Assembly: GCA_017590115.1 (NCBI GenBank)
Contig: JAGGNK010003335.1
Span: forward strand, 5,022,001 to 5,086,000
Length of the DNA stretch: 64,000 bases
Source: Montifringilla adamsi
Lineage: Eukaryota > Chordata > Aves > Passeriformes > Passeridae
Direction of reading: 5' to 3'
Part shown: one piece after another, positions 23,901 through 38,200 of the stretch
Layout of the letters: each line of letters begins with the position of its first letter
Position numbering within the stretch: the stretch's first letter is position 1
The notes under the pieces: generated by a model
What the model saw: the letters and a program-made list of their open reading frames with translations, nothing else
Databases searched by the model: none
Told to the model about the DNA's origin: nothing
Program-made: the position numbers and the translations under genes

Positions 23901-24360
23901 CCTAGTCTCCCTAAAACTGCTCCAAATGGAAAGCAGAACAACTGCTCTCCTTGGCTATGGGAAATCCCACCTGTGTGAAGGGGTTTTACTTGCTTTCCTT
24001 TTCTTTCTTTTGTAATACCAAAGCCACATCATCTGTACACCATGGGCTGAGCTCAGGGGACTTGGCTTTAGCCAGGCAGCTCAGAGATGCCTGTCTGAGG
24101 AACCATGAGGAACCACTGAGGGTTTGCTCCATTTATGGCAGTGCTCCTTCCCCACTGCCCAGGCATCCAGTAAGAACTACATGGTTTTCCAATAAAAGTA
24201 TAAACAGTAAATGATAGCTCTTTATATCAGGAAATGCCTCTTTAATCTGAAGTGGAAAGCTATATTCACTTATTTAAACTTACGCCAGATAGTATTAGCC
24301 ATTTGTGAACCTTATAAGGAGCGCTCATTTTGCTTGGGTAATTTGTGATTTTGCTATAAA

Positions 24361-24486
24361 ATTAATTCCAATAGAAACCAAAAAAAGACCAAGAAAATTA
24401 AACCAAACAAAACCACTCCACAAATAAACAAAAAAGCCACAACACACACACAAAACACACCCCAACTAAAAAAAAAAAAACTAAAC

Positions 24487-24540
<54 letters not shown>

Positions 24541-24600
24541 AAAAAACACAAAACAAAACAAAAAAACAAACAAAACCCCAATACCAAACTCATGCCTTCA
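24361..24600. repeat. A-rich tract with about 50 bp poly-A
   Basis: The plus strand is almost purely A and C, including an ACACACAC stretch and an uninterrupted A run at about 24488-24538. A poly-T run follows at about 24647-24662. In the PDLIM4 pre-mRNA this is a long U-rich stretch roughly 450-650 bases downstream of exon 2. Confidence 0.85.
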
Positions 24601-25026
24601 TTTTGCTTTGAAATACCCTAAAAAGTGAATTTGGCAGGATCTCCAATTTTTTTTTTTTTTTTATTGAACAGATGCTTAAAATGATGGGTGGATGTCAATG
24701 AAGTGGAAAGGTTTGTCCAAAGGACATTTTGATTCCCATGCTACTCTTGCTTGAGTTGACACAACCACAAAGACTCAACTCAGGCCACAGCCTGGACAAG
24801 CCTTACAAGGTACAAATGATAATTCACACGTAAAAATGAACTGAACCCACTTTTTCTACCAGTGAATCATTAAAAATCATTTTGTTTTACTGTCTTTGAA
24901 AACACAGGACAATTACCCAGACCATGGGGATGCTCCAAGAACCCAGTCTGAGAGCACATCTGCTCCATGGCCAGCCAAAAGTCCTCTGAGCAAAACTGAG
25001 ACAGGAGCACATCAGAGAGAACCAAC

Positions 25027-25178
25027 CTGTTCACAGAGAGCAGCAGCTGATCCACACATGCTTTGATCTTGTTTTGAGCTTCTAGATGTGTCATGTTGTC
25101 CGTGCTCTCTCCGTTAATTGCCAGAATAACATCTCCTGGGCACAAGTCTGCCATGGCTGCCTTACTGCCAGGGTTAAT
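25027..25178 (-). CDS. PDLIM4: PDLIM4 coding exon 2 (rest of PDZ domain)
   Basis: The exon encodes residues 32-81 plus two bases of codon 82. Key segments are NPGSKAAMADLCPGDVILAI, NGESTDNMTHLEAQNKIKAC and VDQLLLSVN. These are the beta-strands and alpha-B helix of the PDZ fold. His62, in MTHLEAQ, sits at the first position of helix alpha-B, which is typical of class I PDZ domains. The acceptor is a T-rich tract ending CTCAG before ATT, in phase 0 with exon 1. The donor is AACAG followed by GTTGGT, leaving phase 2. The length of 152 bases keeps the frame. The join TISR|INPGSK matches the family, where mammalian paralogues have 'TISRV..GSKAA'. Reading past the donor hits only intron sequence. 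Confidence 0.95.
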
Positions 25179-25717
25179 CTGAGAAAAAAGGAAAAAAAGG
25201 GTTAGTTAAAAGAATGCTGGGTTTTTTTAAAAAGAAGTCCAGTTTCTTGGAATAAGATGCAGGTAAAGGGAACAGTTATTTCTGGAGATTATGTATTTTC
25301 TCTACACCAATGTCACCCACCCGAGGCTGGATGTCAGAGCTCTCAGGCAAGCCCCAGGTCTCCAAGGGCCATCCCCTACAACAACATTATTTGAAATAAG
25401 GAATTTCAGTCAACTCCAGCCACTGTGTGACCAGGTCCCATATTCACATTTGTCTCTTGCTTGAAATAAATGTAATACACTCTTTCCAGGGAGATGCTTC
25501 ACACTCCTTAGGTTTGCAGACCTTTCATGATGCTGCAAGAGTCAGTCCCTAAGCAGCACATGAAACCCTCCTCTGGTTAACCACCAGACTGGGGGAGAGG
25601 TCACATTTGACTTCACTTCTTCTGGACTGACATCCAAATGACTTGTCTCTTTCTAGCCCTGCGTGGTCACCAACCCCAGAGGGATTTAGCAGATATGGCA
25701 CTTGGGAACAAGGTTTA

Positions 25718-25805
25718 TTGGTAGCCTTGGCAGTGGTGAGGTAACAGCTGGAACTGAGGATCTTTACGATCATTTCCATCCTAAACGATTCCATGATTTT
25801 ATTCT
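25718..25805 (+). mobile_element. CR1 LINE 3' end, old fragment
   Basis: 'GTAGCCTTGGCAGTGGTGAG', then 'TAACAGCTGGAACTGAGGAT' and 'CCTAAACGATTCCATGATTT', follow the CR1 tail of the 'CTTGGCAGTGCTAGGTTAA' group in sense orientation. It is diverged. Confidence 0.65.
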
Positions 25806-26533
25806 ATAAATATCACATAGCTCTTTAAGCCTCCACAATTCTTTCCTTCTGGTTTTGTCAGAGAGCCAGAACCTTATAAAACTTCTAACTTCTTTCCTGA
25901 GGAACTAATGACAGGTCCAGGTACAGTTTGTGGTCAGCAACACGACCAATCCTATAGCCCATAAAAGAGGTTCTTGAGAAATTACCATTTCATTTACATC
26001 ACCCTAAATGTGGTTTTAATTTTTACAGTAACACAGAATGACGCAAGGCATATTCAGAACAGGTAAACGTGTCTGGTTAAACCCTATGCTATGTGTTTTC
26101 CTTCTAATTTCCTCTTCAGTCTATTCACAGAATCTGCTAACCAAACACATTTTATCAACCGAGAAGTTACGGCAAGCCTGACTTTTGGTTATTCATGTGT
26201 CACTGCATTAAAGCAAGCTGCTGCTTTGGTTCTGTCTACTCTCGATTTACACAGATGGAATTCCCTGTCTTACGTGGTGGGTCTCTGCCCCACCCTGCTT
26301 GAGAAATCCAGACAACAGGAGCACCGCTCTCCCCACCACCTCCCCTTGGCTTACAGCGGTGCGTGACAGCAACCAGGCAGACCAGGCGAAGTTTTTCAGA
26401 CAGTGAGACCAAGTGGGGCAGTTCCCCTGTGCCCAGAAGCCCCCCTACCACAGGCCATCATGAAACACGTGGTTTTTTTAGAAAGGGAGCATGCACATGC
26501 ACCTCCCAGCTTTCATCTTGATTTCATACAATC

Positions 26534-26653
26534 CTACAATGGCTTGTAGGATTAAAGATCACCTTAATGATCACCTTGTTCCAACACAGTAGCACATTCT
26601 ACCCAGGTTGCTCCAAGCCCCATCCAACCTGGCTTTCAACACTTCCAGGGACA
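26534..26653 (-). mobile_element. CR1 LINE 3' fragment
   Basis: The plus strand shows reverse-complement CR1: 'GATCACCTTGTTCCAACACA', then 'GGTTGCTCCAAGCCCCATCC' and 'AACCTGGCTTTCAACACTTC', ending after 'CAGGGACAA'. Confidence 0.75.
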
Positions 26654-27739
26654 ATTTGTTTTATTTTTGCAGGGAATTCAAAGAGGATTTAGTCTTACCA
26701 CAACAGCCCCTGTGGATTGCACTAGAGCTCTCCCTGGTGAGAAGCAGACAGCCCCAGTGCCTGCTGCACTGCTCCCTGCAGGACCACAGCTACTGGCACC
26801 ACTGAAACACGAACCTGAAGGTGTTTGAGAAGCTCCAAACCACTTCTGACAGTTAAGTAGAACTGGCAGCCTAAGTTACAGCTTTTGTTGCATTGTCAGA
26901 GTAAATCAGTATTTGCCGTTTGCCCTTCAATAGTTTCAGCTGGGCTGTTTGGCTCTAACAAACCCGCCCAGACCAACAGCTCAGGGGCTGCCCCATGACT
27001 CAGTGCAGAGCAAACAACAGGAGATGGCTTTCAGTTCCACACACATTAGCTCTGGCACAGGGCATTTCAAGCCAGGACAGGATTATTTTTCCTCTGGCAT
27101 TGTTAGGGGTTTTTTGACCCTTGTATCCATTCCCAGGGCATTAGGGTCCTTTTACAGCCACAGAAGCTGCCAGACTCATCAGAAAGTCAACCTAAAGCTC
27201 AACCAGCAACTCCAAGGAAGCACCTCCATGCTCTTGCCTGCTGTTATCTGCTTCCCTCAATGTCCATCCCACAGCCCTGGCTGCCAGCAGGCTTTTAGAT
27301 GTCTGATGGATTTTTTCCCCGTGTACTGATCTTAACTACGTTGTAGCTTCCTTGAAGAATAAGTTGTTCACAAATGGGACTCCTAGCTGTTTCCTATTTA
27401 AGCTTCTGCTTTATTTCAAATTATTTTGGCAGTATTTTCATATTAGCATTTTATGCTAGCTGTGGAGATGACCGAGGGCTTGAAATGGAGCTGCACTCCA
27501 AGAATTCATTTGCGATACAGCATCGGTGTCTCAACAGCTTGGGAATCATTATTGTAATATCTGTCAGGCCCAAAGTTTGTATTTTAGTGAATAATATTTA
27601 AAACACTGTAGACCAAGTTCTCCTAACTCACAGCTGTGCAAAGCCATTGATACCAAACACTCCACAGGAAGCCCGACGAGTCTGGTTATGGTTATCGTTA
27701 TGCTGTGCCTGAATCCTAGTGCAGGAGTTCTACCTGCTT

Positions 27740-27835
27740 TGGACATGGCTTAGTGGTGACCTCAGCAGTGCTGGGTTAACAGCTGGACTTGATGGGCCTA
27801 AAAATCCTTTCCCACGAAGCATTTTGTGATTGTAT
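27740..27835 (+). mobile_element. CR1 LINE 3' end, old fragment
   Basis: 'GGACATGGCTTAGTGGTGAC', then 'CAGTGCTGGGTTAACAGCTG' and 'GACTTGATGGGCCTAAAAAT', is a sense CR1 tail ending in 'GCATTTTGTGATTGTATGA'. Confidence 0.7.
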
Positions 27836-29043
27836 GACATTGGAGCCTGGCAGTCACAGAGGTGTTGGGATGGAGCTTGTATCAGAGGCACTCACTTGTG
27901 CCTCTCTCCAGAGAGCCCTCAGGTCTGCCCTGAGCCAGAACCACAGTGTGTGTGACTTGAAGGAAGCACACATGAACCTGAGAGTAATCAGACAGGTTAT
28001 GAAGTTAAAAACAATGCAAAGAAAACCTGCACCAAGTCACTGCAGCCTTGTGGTCTTGAAAGGGGCCTCCAAAGGAGGTGGTATTTGAGAACAGGAGAGG
28101 ATTAAGAAAAACTGGCAAGATTTTATTTGGTTTTGAAGTTCTCCATCTGTGGCAAAAACACACCATTTCAAAAATCAATGCTGAATGAGCACAGACCAAG
28201 CCCAGACCAATGGATACATCACTCAGGGGGTGTGAGCTATGTAGCCACCACAGGCAGCAGAGAGTGCCCTAAAGCCAAGTCCCAGCTCATGCACCAGGGC
28301 CTAACGTGGGTTATGTGCCCTGGCACCTGCTGCACCCTGTGTGCCATGCCTCACCTTGCCGGGCTAGCTGCCTGCCAGGATTTGGGCTGCTGGTGTCCTT
28401 TACTGTAACAGGCAGGGCAGTTACACACCAGCAAGGAGCCAGCCCTGTCCCTCACACCCTGCTAAGCCCCAGGGCAGCAGGGCCCCACCACGTGTTGGTG
28501 TTCCAGGTGGGGAATTCTGTGGGTCGATGGGGTGGTCTAAGCGCTCATACCATCAGCAGCTCAGGGGGTCTTGCTCCCTGTGAGGCCCTGTAGCTCCCAA
28601 AGGCCCCTGCAAAACCCCCAAAACCACAGCAAACATCATGGGCTTAAAGAAACATAAGTATTTGCATTACAATTCCCCTAAAAGTTTTTATTTTTCAATC
28701 AGACAAGAATCCTGCCTCCTGTGGAAGCTCTGAGCTCCCAAAGACATAACTTCATGAAGCACTGAGGTGAACTCCCAGCCATCAGCTAACTCACACTCTG
28801 GCTTACTGCTGTCCTGCATGCAAAAGTATGTTCCCAACAACATAAATCCAAAGCCAGCTAATGGAGACTTGGAGTGAAGTTGCCCAACACAGACAAACCA
28901 GACCTGCAGAAAGGGCAGAGGACCATCTCTCCATATCTTCCTGCTCCAGGAGTACCATCCAGCCTCTTCCTGTGTGCCATCCCTGGTGCTCAGCAGGTTC
29001 TGAGGCACAGCCTGGGATGCAATCCAGAAGAGCTGAATGTTTC

Positions 29044-29290
29044 ATAGAATCACAGAATGGTTTGGGTTGGAAGGGACCCTAAAGGTCATCTTGCTCCAAC
29101 ACCCTGCCATGGGCAGGGACACCTTCCACCAGACCATGCTGCTGCAAACCGCATCCCACCTGGTCTTGAACACTTCCAGGGATGGAACAGCCACAGCTCT
29201 GGGGAACCTATGCCAATGCCTCACCATGCTCACAGAAATAATTTCTTCCTCATATCTAATCTAAATATTTCTTACTCCAACTTAAGGCAA
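29044..29290 (-). mobile_element. CR1 LINE 3' end
   Basis: The plus strand begins ATAGAATCACAGAATGGTTT and runs through 'CCTGCCATGGGCAGGGACAC', 'CTTCCAGGGATGGAACAGCC' and 'CTCATATCTAATCTAAATAT'. It is a typical reverse-complement CR1 3' end, well preserved. Confidence 0.9.
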
Positions 29291-32200
29291 ATTCCCCCAA
29301 GTTTTCTGTGAGTGAATCAAAGCAACTCAGAGGGATGGGTCCAATGGAATGGATCTGTCATCAGGGACATGGCAGGGCTGGAGTGAGCTCTTCGTGAGAC
29401 GGCTAGGCAGATCCCAGTGCTACCCACCACCTAAGCACTGCTACATTTTCAGCAGGAAGGAACCAAGCATGAAATATGTGCAGAACCAGTTCATGTGCTG
29501 GGGAGGTCCCTGGCACTTGTGTTTTCACAGCTCCTTTTATGCCCATAGAAGCTCTGCTGTGCTCTCTGCCCAAGGCAGCCGTGCACGCACAGCACGGCCG
29601 CCGCTCTGAGAACGCAGCGTGCACGCCTGCCAGCTTTACTGCTCTCCCAAAATTAAATAAAGAACAATCCTCTGAGCTTAACCCCTCCACAAAAACAAGC
29701 AGCTGCTTCCTCGCTTCTCTCTCTCAAACCATGAAGATGCTTCAGAAAGCTTATAAACAGAGAAGACTAAAAGAAACAAACCACTTGCCCAGCAATGATA
29801 CTGTGGAGCAGAGCACGTGCCCCAGGTAAGCAGCTCCAGGCTCTCCAGATCCCAGAGAGCAGCCCTTCCCCACACAGCATGCCTGTGGAGGGTGCGTCCT
29901 GCAGGGATTTGTTCCTCTAGGGAGCCAGAATGTACTTTCCCCCCTTTTCTAATAAGAATATTATTCTTCCTAATCCCCTCAGGATAAATCTCATTTGTGA
30001 CATCTTTCTATGTCCTCCATATAGCATTGTGCTTCAAAAAATACCAGAGGTCCAATATTGGTGTCTGTCTCAACCCCCTCTATTGTTCCAGTAAGAAAAA
30101 GATAAATTTAAAGAAAGAGCTGCCAGTGGACAGCCCTACTTTCACTGTCCTCTGCTCTACAGTCACCACAGAAGGTTCAGTGACAGCACGGCAAGCATCA
30201 CCTCCATACCATGCCTTTTGCCAAATCATCCACCAGGAAACTCTATCTCAATAAACACAACCAATTTTTAAAAATAATTTTTTTCAATCATATTCCCCAC
30301 TGCTTTTTCCAGGATTATCATCCACCTCTCCACTCTCCTCTAAGGCAATTACCCTCCAGCAGCCCCCTTCCCCCACCAAGTGCATACTCTGAATGCTGTG
30401 AAACAGATTGGACAGTCCCAAAGCCAGCAGCAGCTCTCTTATCTGGCCACTGGAGCATCACTAGGATTTACTGAGTGCTGGCATCTGACAATGACAGGCC
30501 ATTAAAATAAAGTACATTGGGGCAACTGCCTTGTGCTTAACCTAAATTGGTTGGTGTCGGAGCTGTGCAGTTTAATTTAGTAAGCAAGATTATTTGCACC
30601 AAGAGAAGTTTGCTCTTGAAACACAGTGTTCTACTGTCTTCCCTGGAGCCTGGCCACAGAAGGGAGCCAGGGCTGGGAGAGCATTCAAACCAGGGTGAAA
30701 TCCCCATGCCTGCATCCCCTGCCCTCAGGGATGGGAGCCCTGCCCACCACAAGGATGGCTCTACTCGGAAACAGCTTTGCTCAAGCCAACTTTAGAATTG
30801 GGCAAACACCACAAGCTGAAACAATCAATAGTTTAGTAAAAGGTTGATTTGTAATATTAACTTAATCCCTTTTTAGTTCTACTCTTTTCCCCAGAAACCT
30901 GCATCTAAGGTCACCTGTGTCAGGATTGAGGGATGAGGGATGCAGCTCTTCACTGCCTGCAAGACCTCAGCACAGCCATGGGAAAGATTAGGTTAGTCTT
31001 TATTCACACAGATTTTTTTAATCCAAATCAACAAAAGGTGCCTATTCAGGCCATTCCCATCTTCTATAATGAAGGCAGCTTTATCTCTGCCACATCTTCA
31101 CTTTTTGTTAAAAGTGTACTCTAATGCACCCCATTAGCGAACAAAGCCAGGATTTAAAGGGTTAAAAGGTGCAATCCCAAACAAGCCTACACAGACCACG
31201 CCACTCTTCTCTTAAATCAGTGGTAGTTTGTTGTAGGCAAGGCCGGGGGAATTTTCTGTTCTGCAACTGTGATCAAAAGGAGCCGATTCAAGTCTTTGAG
31301 AGACTTTAAAGATAGTGTGACAAAATTCTCAGCTTTTAAACAAAGCCTGTCTGTTCCATGCTATGGGCTAGGGAATGATCTTACACAGCTACATCTTTTA
31401 AAACAAGAAGAACCAAGAGTCAAATAATTAACTAATGAAAATAAATTCCTTAAACCCTTTAAACATTCTTTCCAGGGATTCTCTTCAGCTTTTCAAAGCG
31501 TCCTGCCTTGAATTCCTTGCCAATTCATTTGCATTTTTCTAGTTGCTTATATAAAGTCTGATGTATCAAGACATTATTTAGATAAGCTCACAGCCCAGTA
31601 CATGAAGAACACTGTTCATGGAATCTGAATTAATTTAACTACTGAAGAAAACGAGCTTAAAACAATAGAAGGGAAAGAATCAGAGTACAAGTATTATAAA
31701 AGGCAAGATACTCAAAAATCCTTTTGAATCCAAGTACTAATGGATTCAAATCCAAGTTTAGAAACAGTTTCATAGAGCAGATCCTAACCCAGCCCAAAGT
31801 ATGAGGTGTCTATACAAAGAGGCTGAGAATCAATGACATTGGACGTGTTTTAGAGCAACCTGCCACTAACCCATGTGCAGATCTCAAAATACGGATTGAG
31901 AAAAACAACGAAGGGATCCACAAGGATCATCTGGCGTATCTTGTGAACAGCTCTCTTGCTCAGCCCAAGGGCACACAGCTCTGGCAGCACCCTCCATGGT
32001 CACAGCCACCAGGAGCCCCTTACTGCCTCCTCCAAAGGCAAGCTAAAGCATCTGTGCTGCTGTACTGCACAGAATAGCCCCATTCAGCAACACAGCTGCT
32101 ACTACACTTAAATCTGCTCTATGTTTACTTTGTCTTGCTAGGAAACAAGGCCGGGGAGGGACAGCTGCCCTGGGGACAGCAGTGAGCCCTTGGTGTGGGT

Positions 32201-35200
32201 GCGCCTGGAGCACCATCGCAGTCTCTCAGGTACGGCACCGCTGCAGACCAGACTGAGCAGCATCACACAAAGTGTTTATGGCCAGAATCACTTCATCTCC
32301 TTCAGGGGTTAAGGAGCCAGCTCTCCAGTGAAGTCTTCCCCCTCAGACATCCCTCAACAAGCAGCAGGGCTTCTCAAGCCCTTCTCAGGAGCAAACCCTA
32401 AGTGCTGTGTAGAAGACATGGAGGAACTGCTCAGAGTCTGCCTTCCAAACCATCTGCCTCTTGGCCAGGAAGGCAGGCTGACACTTTCCTTCCTATCAAA
32501 AGGAAAATGTACACACAGTGATCTCCAAAGAGGAAAAAATTTTCAACATAAGTTTAATCCAGTTGATGAGCATACCTGAAGTTGCATTGTTGCAGCACAC
32601 TCAGGTGTTAATCACAGAGTGCAGGGATTTGTGCCTTTGCCACACAGCTGCTTTAATGGTGAATGTCAAGTATTTTGCAGGGTTCAATCTTTTGGACCAG
32701 AACCTTTACACATGGTAAAGATTTCTGAAGTGTTTTGTTGCTTATGGTAAACAACAGCATTCAGAGCAATGTCAGCACCCTCTCCTCTGACAATCTCCTA
32801 TGTCATCAACCAGTCCTGGAGTCAACTGCTCAAGACAGCTTCTCTTTTAGCTGTGCACTGCCCATATCTAATAATTAAGAATAAGGACTTCAAATAATCT
32901 TTATTCTGGTATATTTTGTTTTCTGAAGCTTGGGCTGTAAAATGTCCTTGCCACATAATCTGCTATCAATTCACACAATATGTAAAACTGCTTAAGGCTT
33001 AATGGGCGTGAATGCAAGTTGCTCTGGTTGTCAAGAAGGATTGAGTGTGGCTGTGAGGTATCTTTATGGTGTTTGGAAAACTCATTGGCTGAAATTCTCT
33101 TGAACAGCACTTTTTATTTTTTTTAAATACAGCTGTGCTCTCTGTGGAGAGAAAGCAAGTTTTGTTTTGTGCTCCTCCTGGCTGCACAAGTTCCTCAAAA
33201 GCCACACTGGCTTGACATCTTTGCCGTTGCTCAAGTAACATAGTGAAACCTGTGTTTGCTTGAAGTTTTTGTGTAAATTGTGAAGTAGAAGCCAAACACA
33301 ACCTTATCTACCAGGGCCTGGGGCAAGTGGGGTGTTAGGGGCTGTGTACAAACCCACTACACGAACAAGCTCAGTGAGATACGGGCTTTGCTCTGGCACA
33401 CATCTGGCACTGATAACAAATCAAGCAGAGTATTTTTCTGTGAACTTGTTTGTTTTAACCTTTTCTATCAACACTGCTAGATCTTGAGAGAGCTACTGTT
33501 TTCTTTCACACTTTAAAACCTGTGGTTACAGATGACTTAAAAAATAAAAATGTTTTTACTAAGTGTTTGGGTACCTGAGAACCACAAGTCAAGGCATTTT
33601 GAGAGCTCAGAAACTGGAAAACAAATTCAGTTAGAAATACTATATTGCTCCTTCTAGGATTTCCTGTGACATATATTTCATCCCCAAGCTACCAAAAATG
33701 AAATTAAATTGCACTGGTCTACATTAATTCTGCATTAATGACATATTCGTATTAAAATTAAAGGACTTACCCAATTTCAGGAGGACCAGGATTATAACCA
33801 TCTGTTGTGTTACACAGCAAAAAAAAGTTTAGAAAAAAAAGAATAATTGCACATAATTCCCCCTGTATGCTTCTTGCACCAACACGGCTGTTCTAGTAAG
33901 CCTGTTATCTAGCTATTCTCCTTAACCCACTTTATCAAGTGGGATTTAAGTGCACACCTCTACAAAATAATTTTGAATACCTGTCCCAGCAGGCAATCTT
34001 TCAATCTTCAAGGAAAACTGACATCACCACCATTTAAAACAAAAAGAAGGGGGAAGGAAAAAAACAACCCCAAACCCACAAATCCCTAATCCCAAATACC
34101 CAGGGACACTGAACCTACGCTGCTTTGTCCAGCCTGGCAGAGACCTGGTGTGTTTTCATGGCTGTGCTGGGTTTATTTTGTTAACTTGCCCCAAGGTCAG
34201 ACCCTGCCTAAATGGATCTACATGAATCATTCTTTCCACCTGCTTTCCCACTCGGGATTATCAGGGTGCTTAATTACGGTAATTAGTATTAGGTTTTCAT
34301 TCCAGTATGTTCCACCATTACTGTCTCCTGAACCAGCACAAGCATTTATTCTTCTCTTTCAGTTATTAAAGCCTCAGCGATAGAAACACTTCAGCAGCAA
34401 ATCTATTTGTGACATATTTCTGTTAGTTCTTATCTGTAGCTCAGATTAACTGTTCTGTACCAGCACAGCTTCACACTTAAACACCCAGACCTCTCAGCCC
34501 TGAGTTTATAGGAATGATGAGAAAAACAAAAACTGACTAGTAAAAGTATTTCCTTCCACTTCAAATAATCATCCCACTTGAAATACTGTAACAACTTCAC
34601 TATGCAACCAACCGAGGGACAGCTTTCATCACTCAGCTCTACACAGGCAGCAAACCACCAAAAGTCAGCAGAAATCAGGTGGGGCCATAGCTTTGGGATT
34701 CAGCAACACAGAGAGGCTTCTTCAGTCCATTTGGGAGCTCTGAACAGAGAGTGCAAAATTTCCATCTAATAAACTATCAAATACATAAGAACTATATGAA
34801 ACAAAAACCCCACCTTATGGAAATTTAAATCCTCCTAACATCTCAAACAGAGACAAAATTCCTGTTCCTTTTGCTGCCATCTCTGATCCTTGCCTTCTAC
34901 AGCAAGACATGTGGAGTTCCTGGGGTAACCAAACCTGTTACTCCCAGCCCCAGCTCTGGGGAGCCCCTTCTGCTCAGCCATCCCACCCCCACAAGAACAA
35001 ACCTCCCGGGCCTCCCCAGGAATTACAGCAAGGAGTGGGCTCTCTCTGCATTCACACAGGACCACAGCACAGACTTGGGCATTTGCTGGCTGCCCTGACA
35101 GAGTCAACAAAATCACTTTTACTGGAATTCCTTCCTCAGCAGAATTCTTTCTCGAGTATCCTAACCTTTAACAGGACACGTCTCTGCTCAAATGTGAAAG

Positions 35201-38200
35201 CTGCTTAACTTTAAAAGTCAACCTTAACTCAAACAATACCTGGATAATGGATTGCAGACCAATTATTTCTCATCCTTCTTGTGTTACAGTTCCAAGCCAA
35301 AGCTGAAACTTGCATTTTTGCTGCTCCACTAGAGACCAGCGGGTAAACTAATGTTGAAGCCAGCAGATAAAGGAAAAATTGTATTAAAATCTCATTTAAA
35401 AATGACTGGAATTGGTCCATTTGTCAATTATCTGTTTAGCTAAGTAATTTATCTATGATTACAAAAACAGCAAGTGCATGGATTAACACTGGCAGAACTG
35501 GGCAGATGATGACATCAGCTGCTCCAGGAGCAGGACAAGCAAGTTCAAATGATTAAATGCATTCAGCTCCTCTAGTTACGCTAATGACCGATTATCTTTT
35601 AATCCCAGGCAAGGGGTAGATCAACTGTGATCCCACACAGAACCACAGCACTCACTGATGTGGTTACAAGCACAACACTGAGAACAGCCAAGTGAGTTAT
35701 TCCACTGCTGCTCCTGAGCCATGGCTGCTGGTCAAAGGGAATGTTGTCACTGGAGTCAGAGCCACAGGGAGCCCCCTTTCCCACAGAGAGCAAACACAGC
35801 ACCCAGCATTAGCCTGCTCAACCAAGGAAAAGCAGCTACCAGAAATTTAATTAAATCTTAAAACCACTTTCTATCAAGTCATTAAGGTCAACTCAAAGCA
35901 GATATTTTGGATCATTTCCTACCCCCATAAATATCATTAGGAGGAGTAATCATTAATGATGTCATGTCTTACACCTGGTGTTAGCTCACTGTAACAGTGG
36001 GTATAAAACAAACTGAGCCCTGTGCTGACAACACACCAGTATCACCCTCCAGGGCTGCACGCCCCCAAACCAGCCCAGCAAACTCCAGCCTTGATAATAT
36101 GGGTCCTGCTGAATATACAAGAAGAAACAGGATAAAACGGTAGCTATAGCACACCTAACTTTTCGTGGGACTGTATGAGAGATGCCCTAAGCATGCCCTT
36201 TTGGATTTACATTTATCTTAATACCAAGGAACTCAACACCCCACCTGGAGCCCTGGCCTCTCCAGGGCAGAGTTCAGCATCAGCTGCTCAGCAGAGCAAT
36301 CAGATCCTTACCCCTTGTCACTTAAGACTTATCAAATCACAGAGGGAAGTGACCTGTTTTCAAGACAAAAAGACCATTGCTTAATGTCATGAGCCTATTT
36401 GAGACAGCTGCAAGAGACAGACTGAATACCATCAGCACCTGCACAGCCACAGCCACCTCACAGGGGCTAAAGGCCAAAGTAAACCCTTGTGAGCAAGGCA
36501 AGTTCCATCCCAAAGCAGGACAGGGTCATTGTCACGTTCCATGCTACCAAATCCATATAATGTCATTTATCTCTTGACAATACTATCATAAGACACTTTT
36601 GTGGACCACCTTCAGCTTTGTCCCCTGCCTGACACCTCTGTGCCCCGCACCACTCTGCCTCTTCCTCAGCTCACCCTGGCAGCTCCTTTCAGTATTTCCA
36701 GCCTCCAGCACCCAGAGCTGAATGTGGGTGGCCTTGGATGCCTAAAATCCCAACCTGCAACCTGATTTCCCAACATAACCAGTCCAGGTAGGATGCCTGC
36801 AGAGCTGTACAGCCCAAACACCTTGTGACACGTTGATCCTCAGCCCCCTTTGGGCCAAGCAGTGGGACACAACAATCCCACACCCCCCAGGCAGCCCAGC
36901 ACACCCAGAACATGTTGGCATCTTGGGCCCACAGCTGGATGTGGGAATCCCAGAGTGTGGTCCTGCCTCCCGGCAGAACTTCTGCTTTTCCAAAGATGTT
37001 TGTAATTTAATGGCATTTGAGTATAAAACAAATGAAACTGAAATTAAAGAAGAAAGGCACTTTGAAGGGAAGCAGAAGTCGGCCAAAAGCCTCCACAATT
37101 AGCAAGAGTCTCCTGCTGTGAGCCAGGCTGGGCAAAGGGGAGGGAGGCTTCTCATTCCTGGAGATGGGAAGCCCCCAGCCCCCTTGCCAAGATTTAAAGC
37201 CAGAAAGAACAGATTTGCTGGACAATTACAGAATAAAAGGGAATATAGCACCACAACAGCCACGATCAGTCCCCTGCACAGCAGCAGGGTTGCACAGACC
37301 CACGACCAAGCAAAGCCCTCCAGCAGCCCCTTCCTGCATCCCCACGGCCAGGAGCTGTAGCAGAAGATAATTCTTCCCCAGCTTTAACATTTTCAGGTAC
37401 TATTTGCAAAGCAAGTCAGGTCTTTTCTTGTGTTTAGAGACTAGAGCCAAAGCAGACCACTCTACATCTCTATTTACATCCTAGTGATTTGTTTCCCACC
37501 CTCCAGGAGCAGCCGTTAGAGTACAGCACATCAGAGCATCAGCCCACTCCTCAGTGGGAACAGAATTAAAAAAGGATTCAATTTAAAAGGCTGCCAGATG
37601 GAATAACACCCTACATCTGCTTCTTGCATTACAACTCTTGATGATCCACAGCAAGACTGGTCTGAGGAGAATCATCCTCCTCACACCTCCCAGGTTTGCT
37701 GAATCAAACAAGAAATTTGGCAAGCCACCTATCTAGGCAGAAGCAGACTTAGGTTTTTCTTGTTTAATATTAAACCAGTTTGTTTTTTTTTTAAAGTAAC
37801 AGGAAAACTGTCTCCCTCCACTAAGTTCAGACATTCACTTCTACAACAAGAACATTTCTACAATTGCTGGGAGGTGATTTTTGATACATCCCACGCTACC
37901 AGGGGAGAAATAGAACTCTCCATGTCCAGGAGGTTCAGGCTGAACCCCAAAAGCCGAGTGCCCCTGTCACAGCACAGCCCTCCAGCTGTATGGACACCCG
38001 CCCTGCGTGCTGCACAGCCAGCCCCACCTTCCCTCTCCTCCATCCACCTCCTCCTGTTCTCCTCCAAAACAGCCCTCACTGGAGCACTTGGAAAGGGACA
38101 GGCCAAAGTAAAACCAGAAACAAAGCCATGCAATAGACATGCTTGCACTCAAAGACAAACTAAACCCCTGTAAAACATGCTCTCTTCCATAATTACTTCT

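Larger units (their letters stand above)
16581..25026 (-). other. PDLIM4 intron 2
   Basis: The intron is bounded by a GTTGGT donor at 25026 and a CACTGCAG acceptor at 16581. It contains an A-rich low-complexity tract (16655-16790), one CR1 fragment (20708-20920) and a second A-rich tract with a pure run of about 50 A (24361-24600). Other stretches look unique, and I recognise no exon in them. Confidence 0.8.
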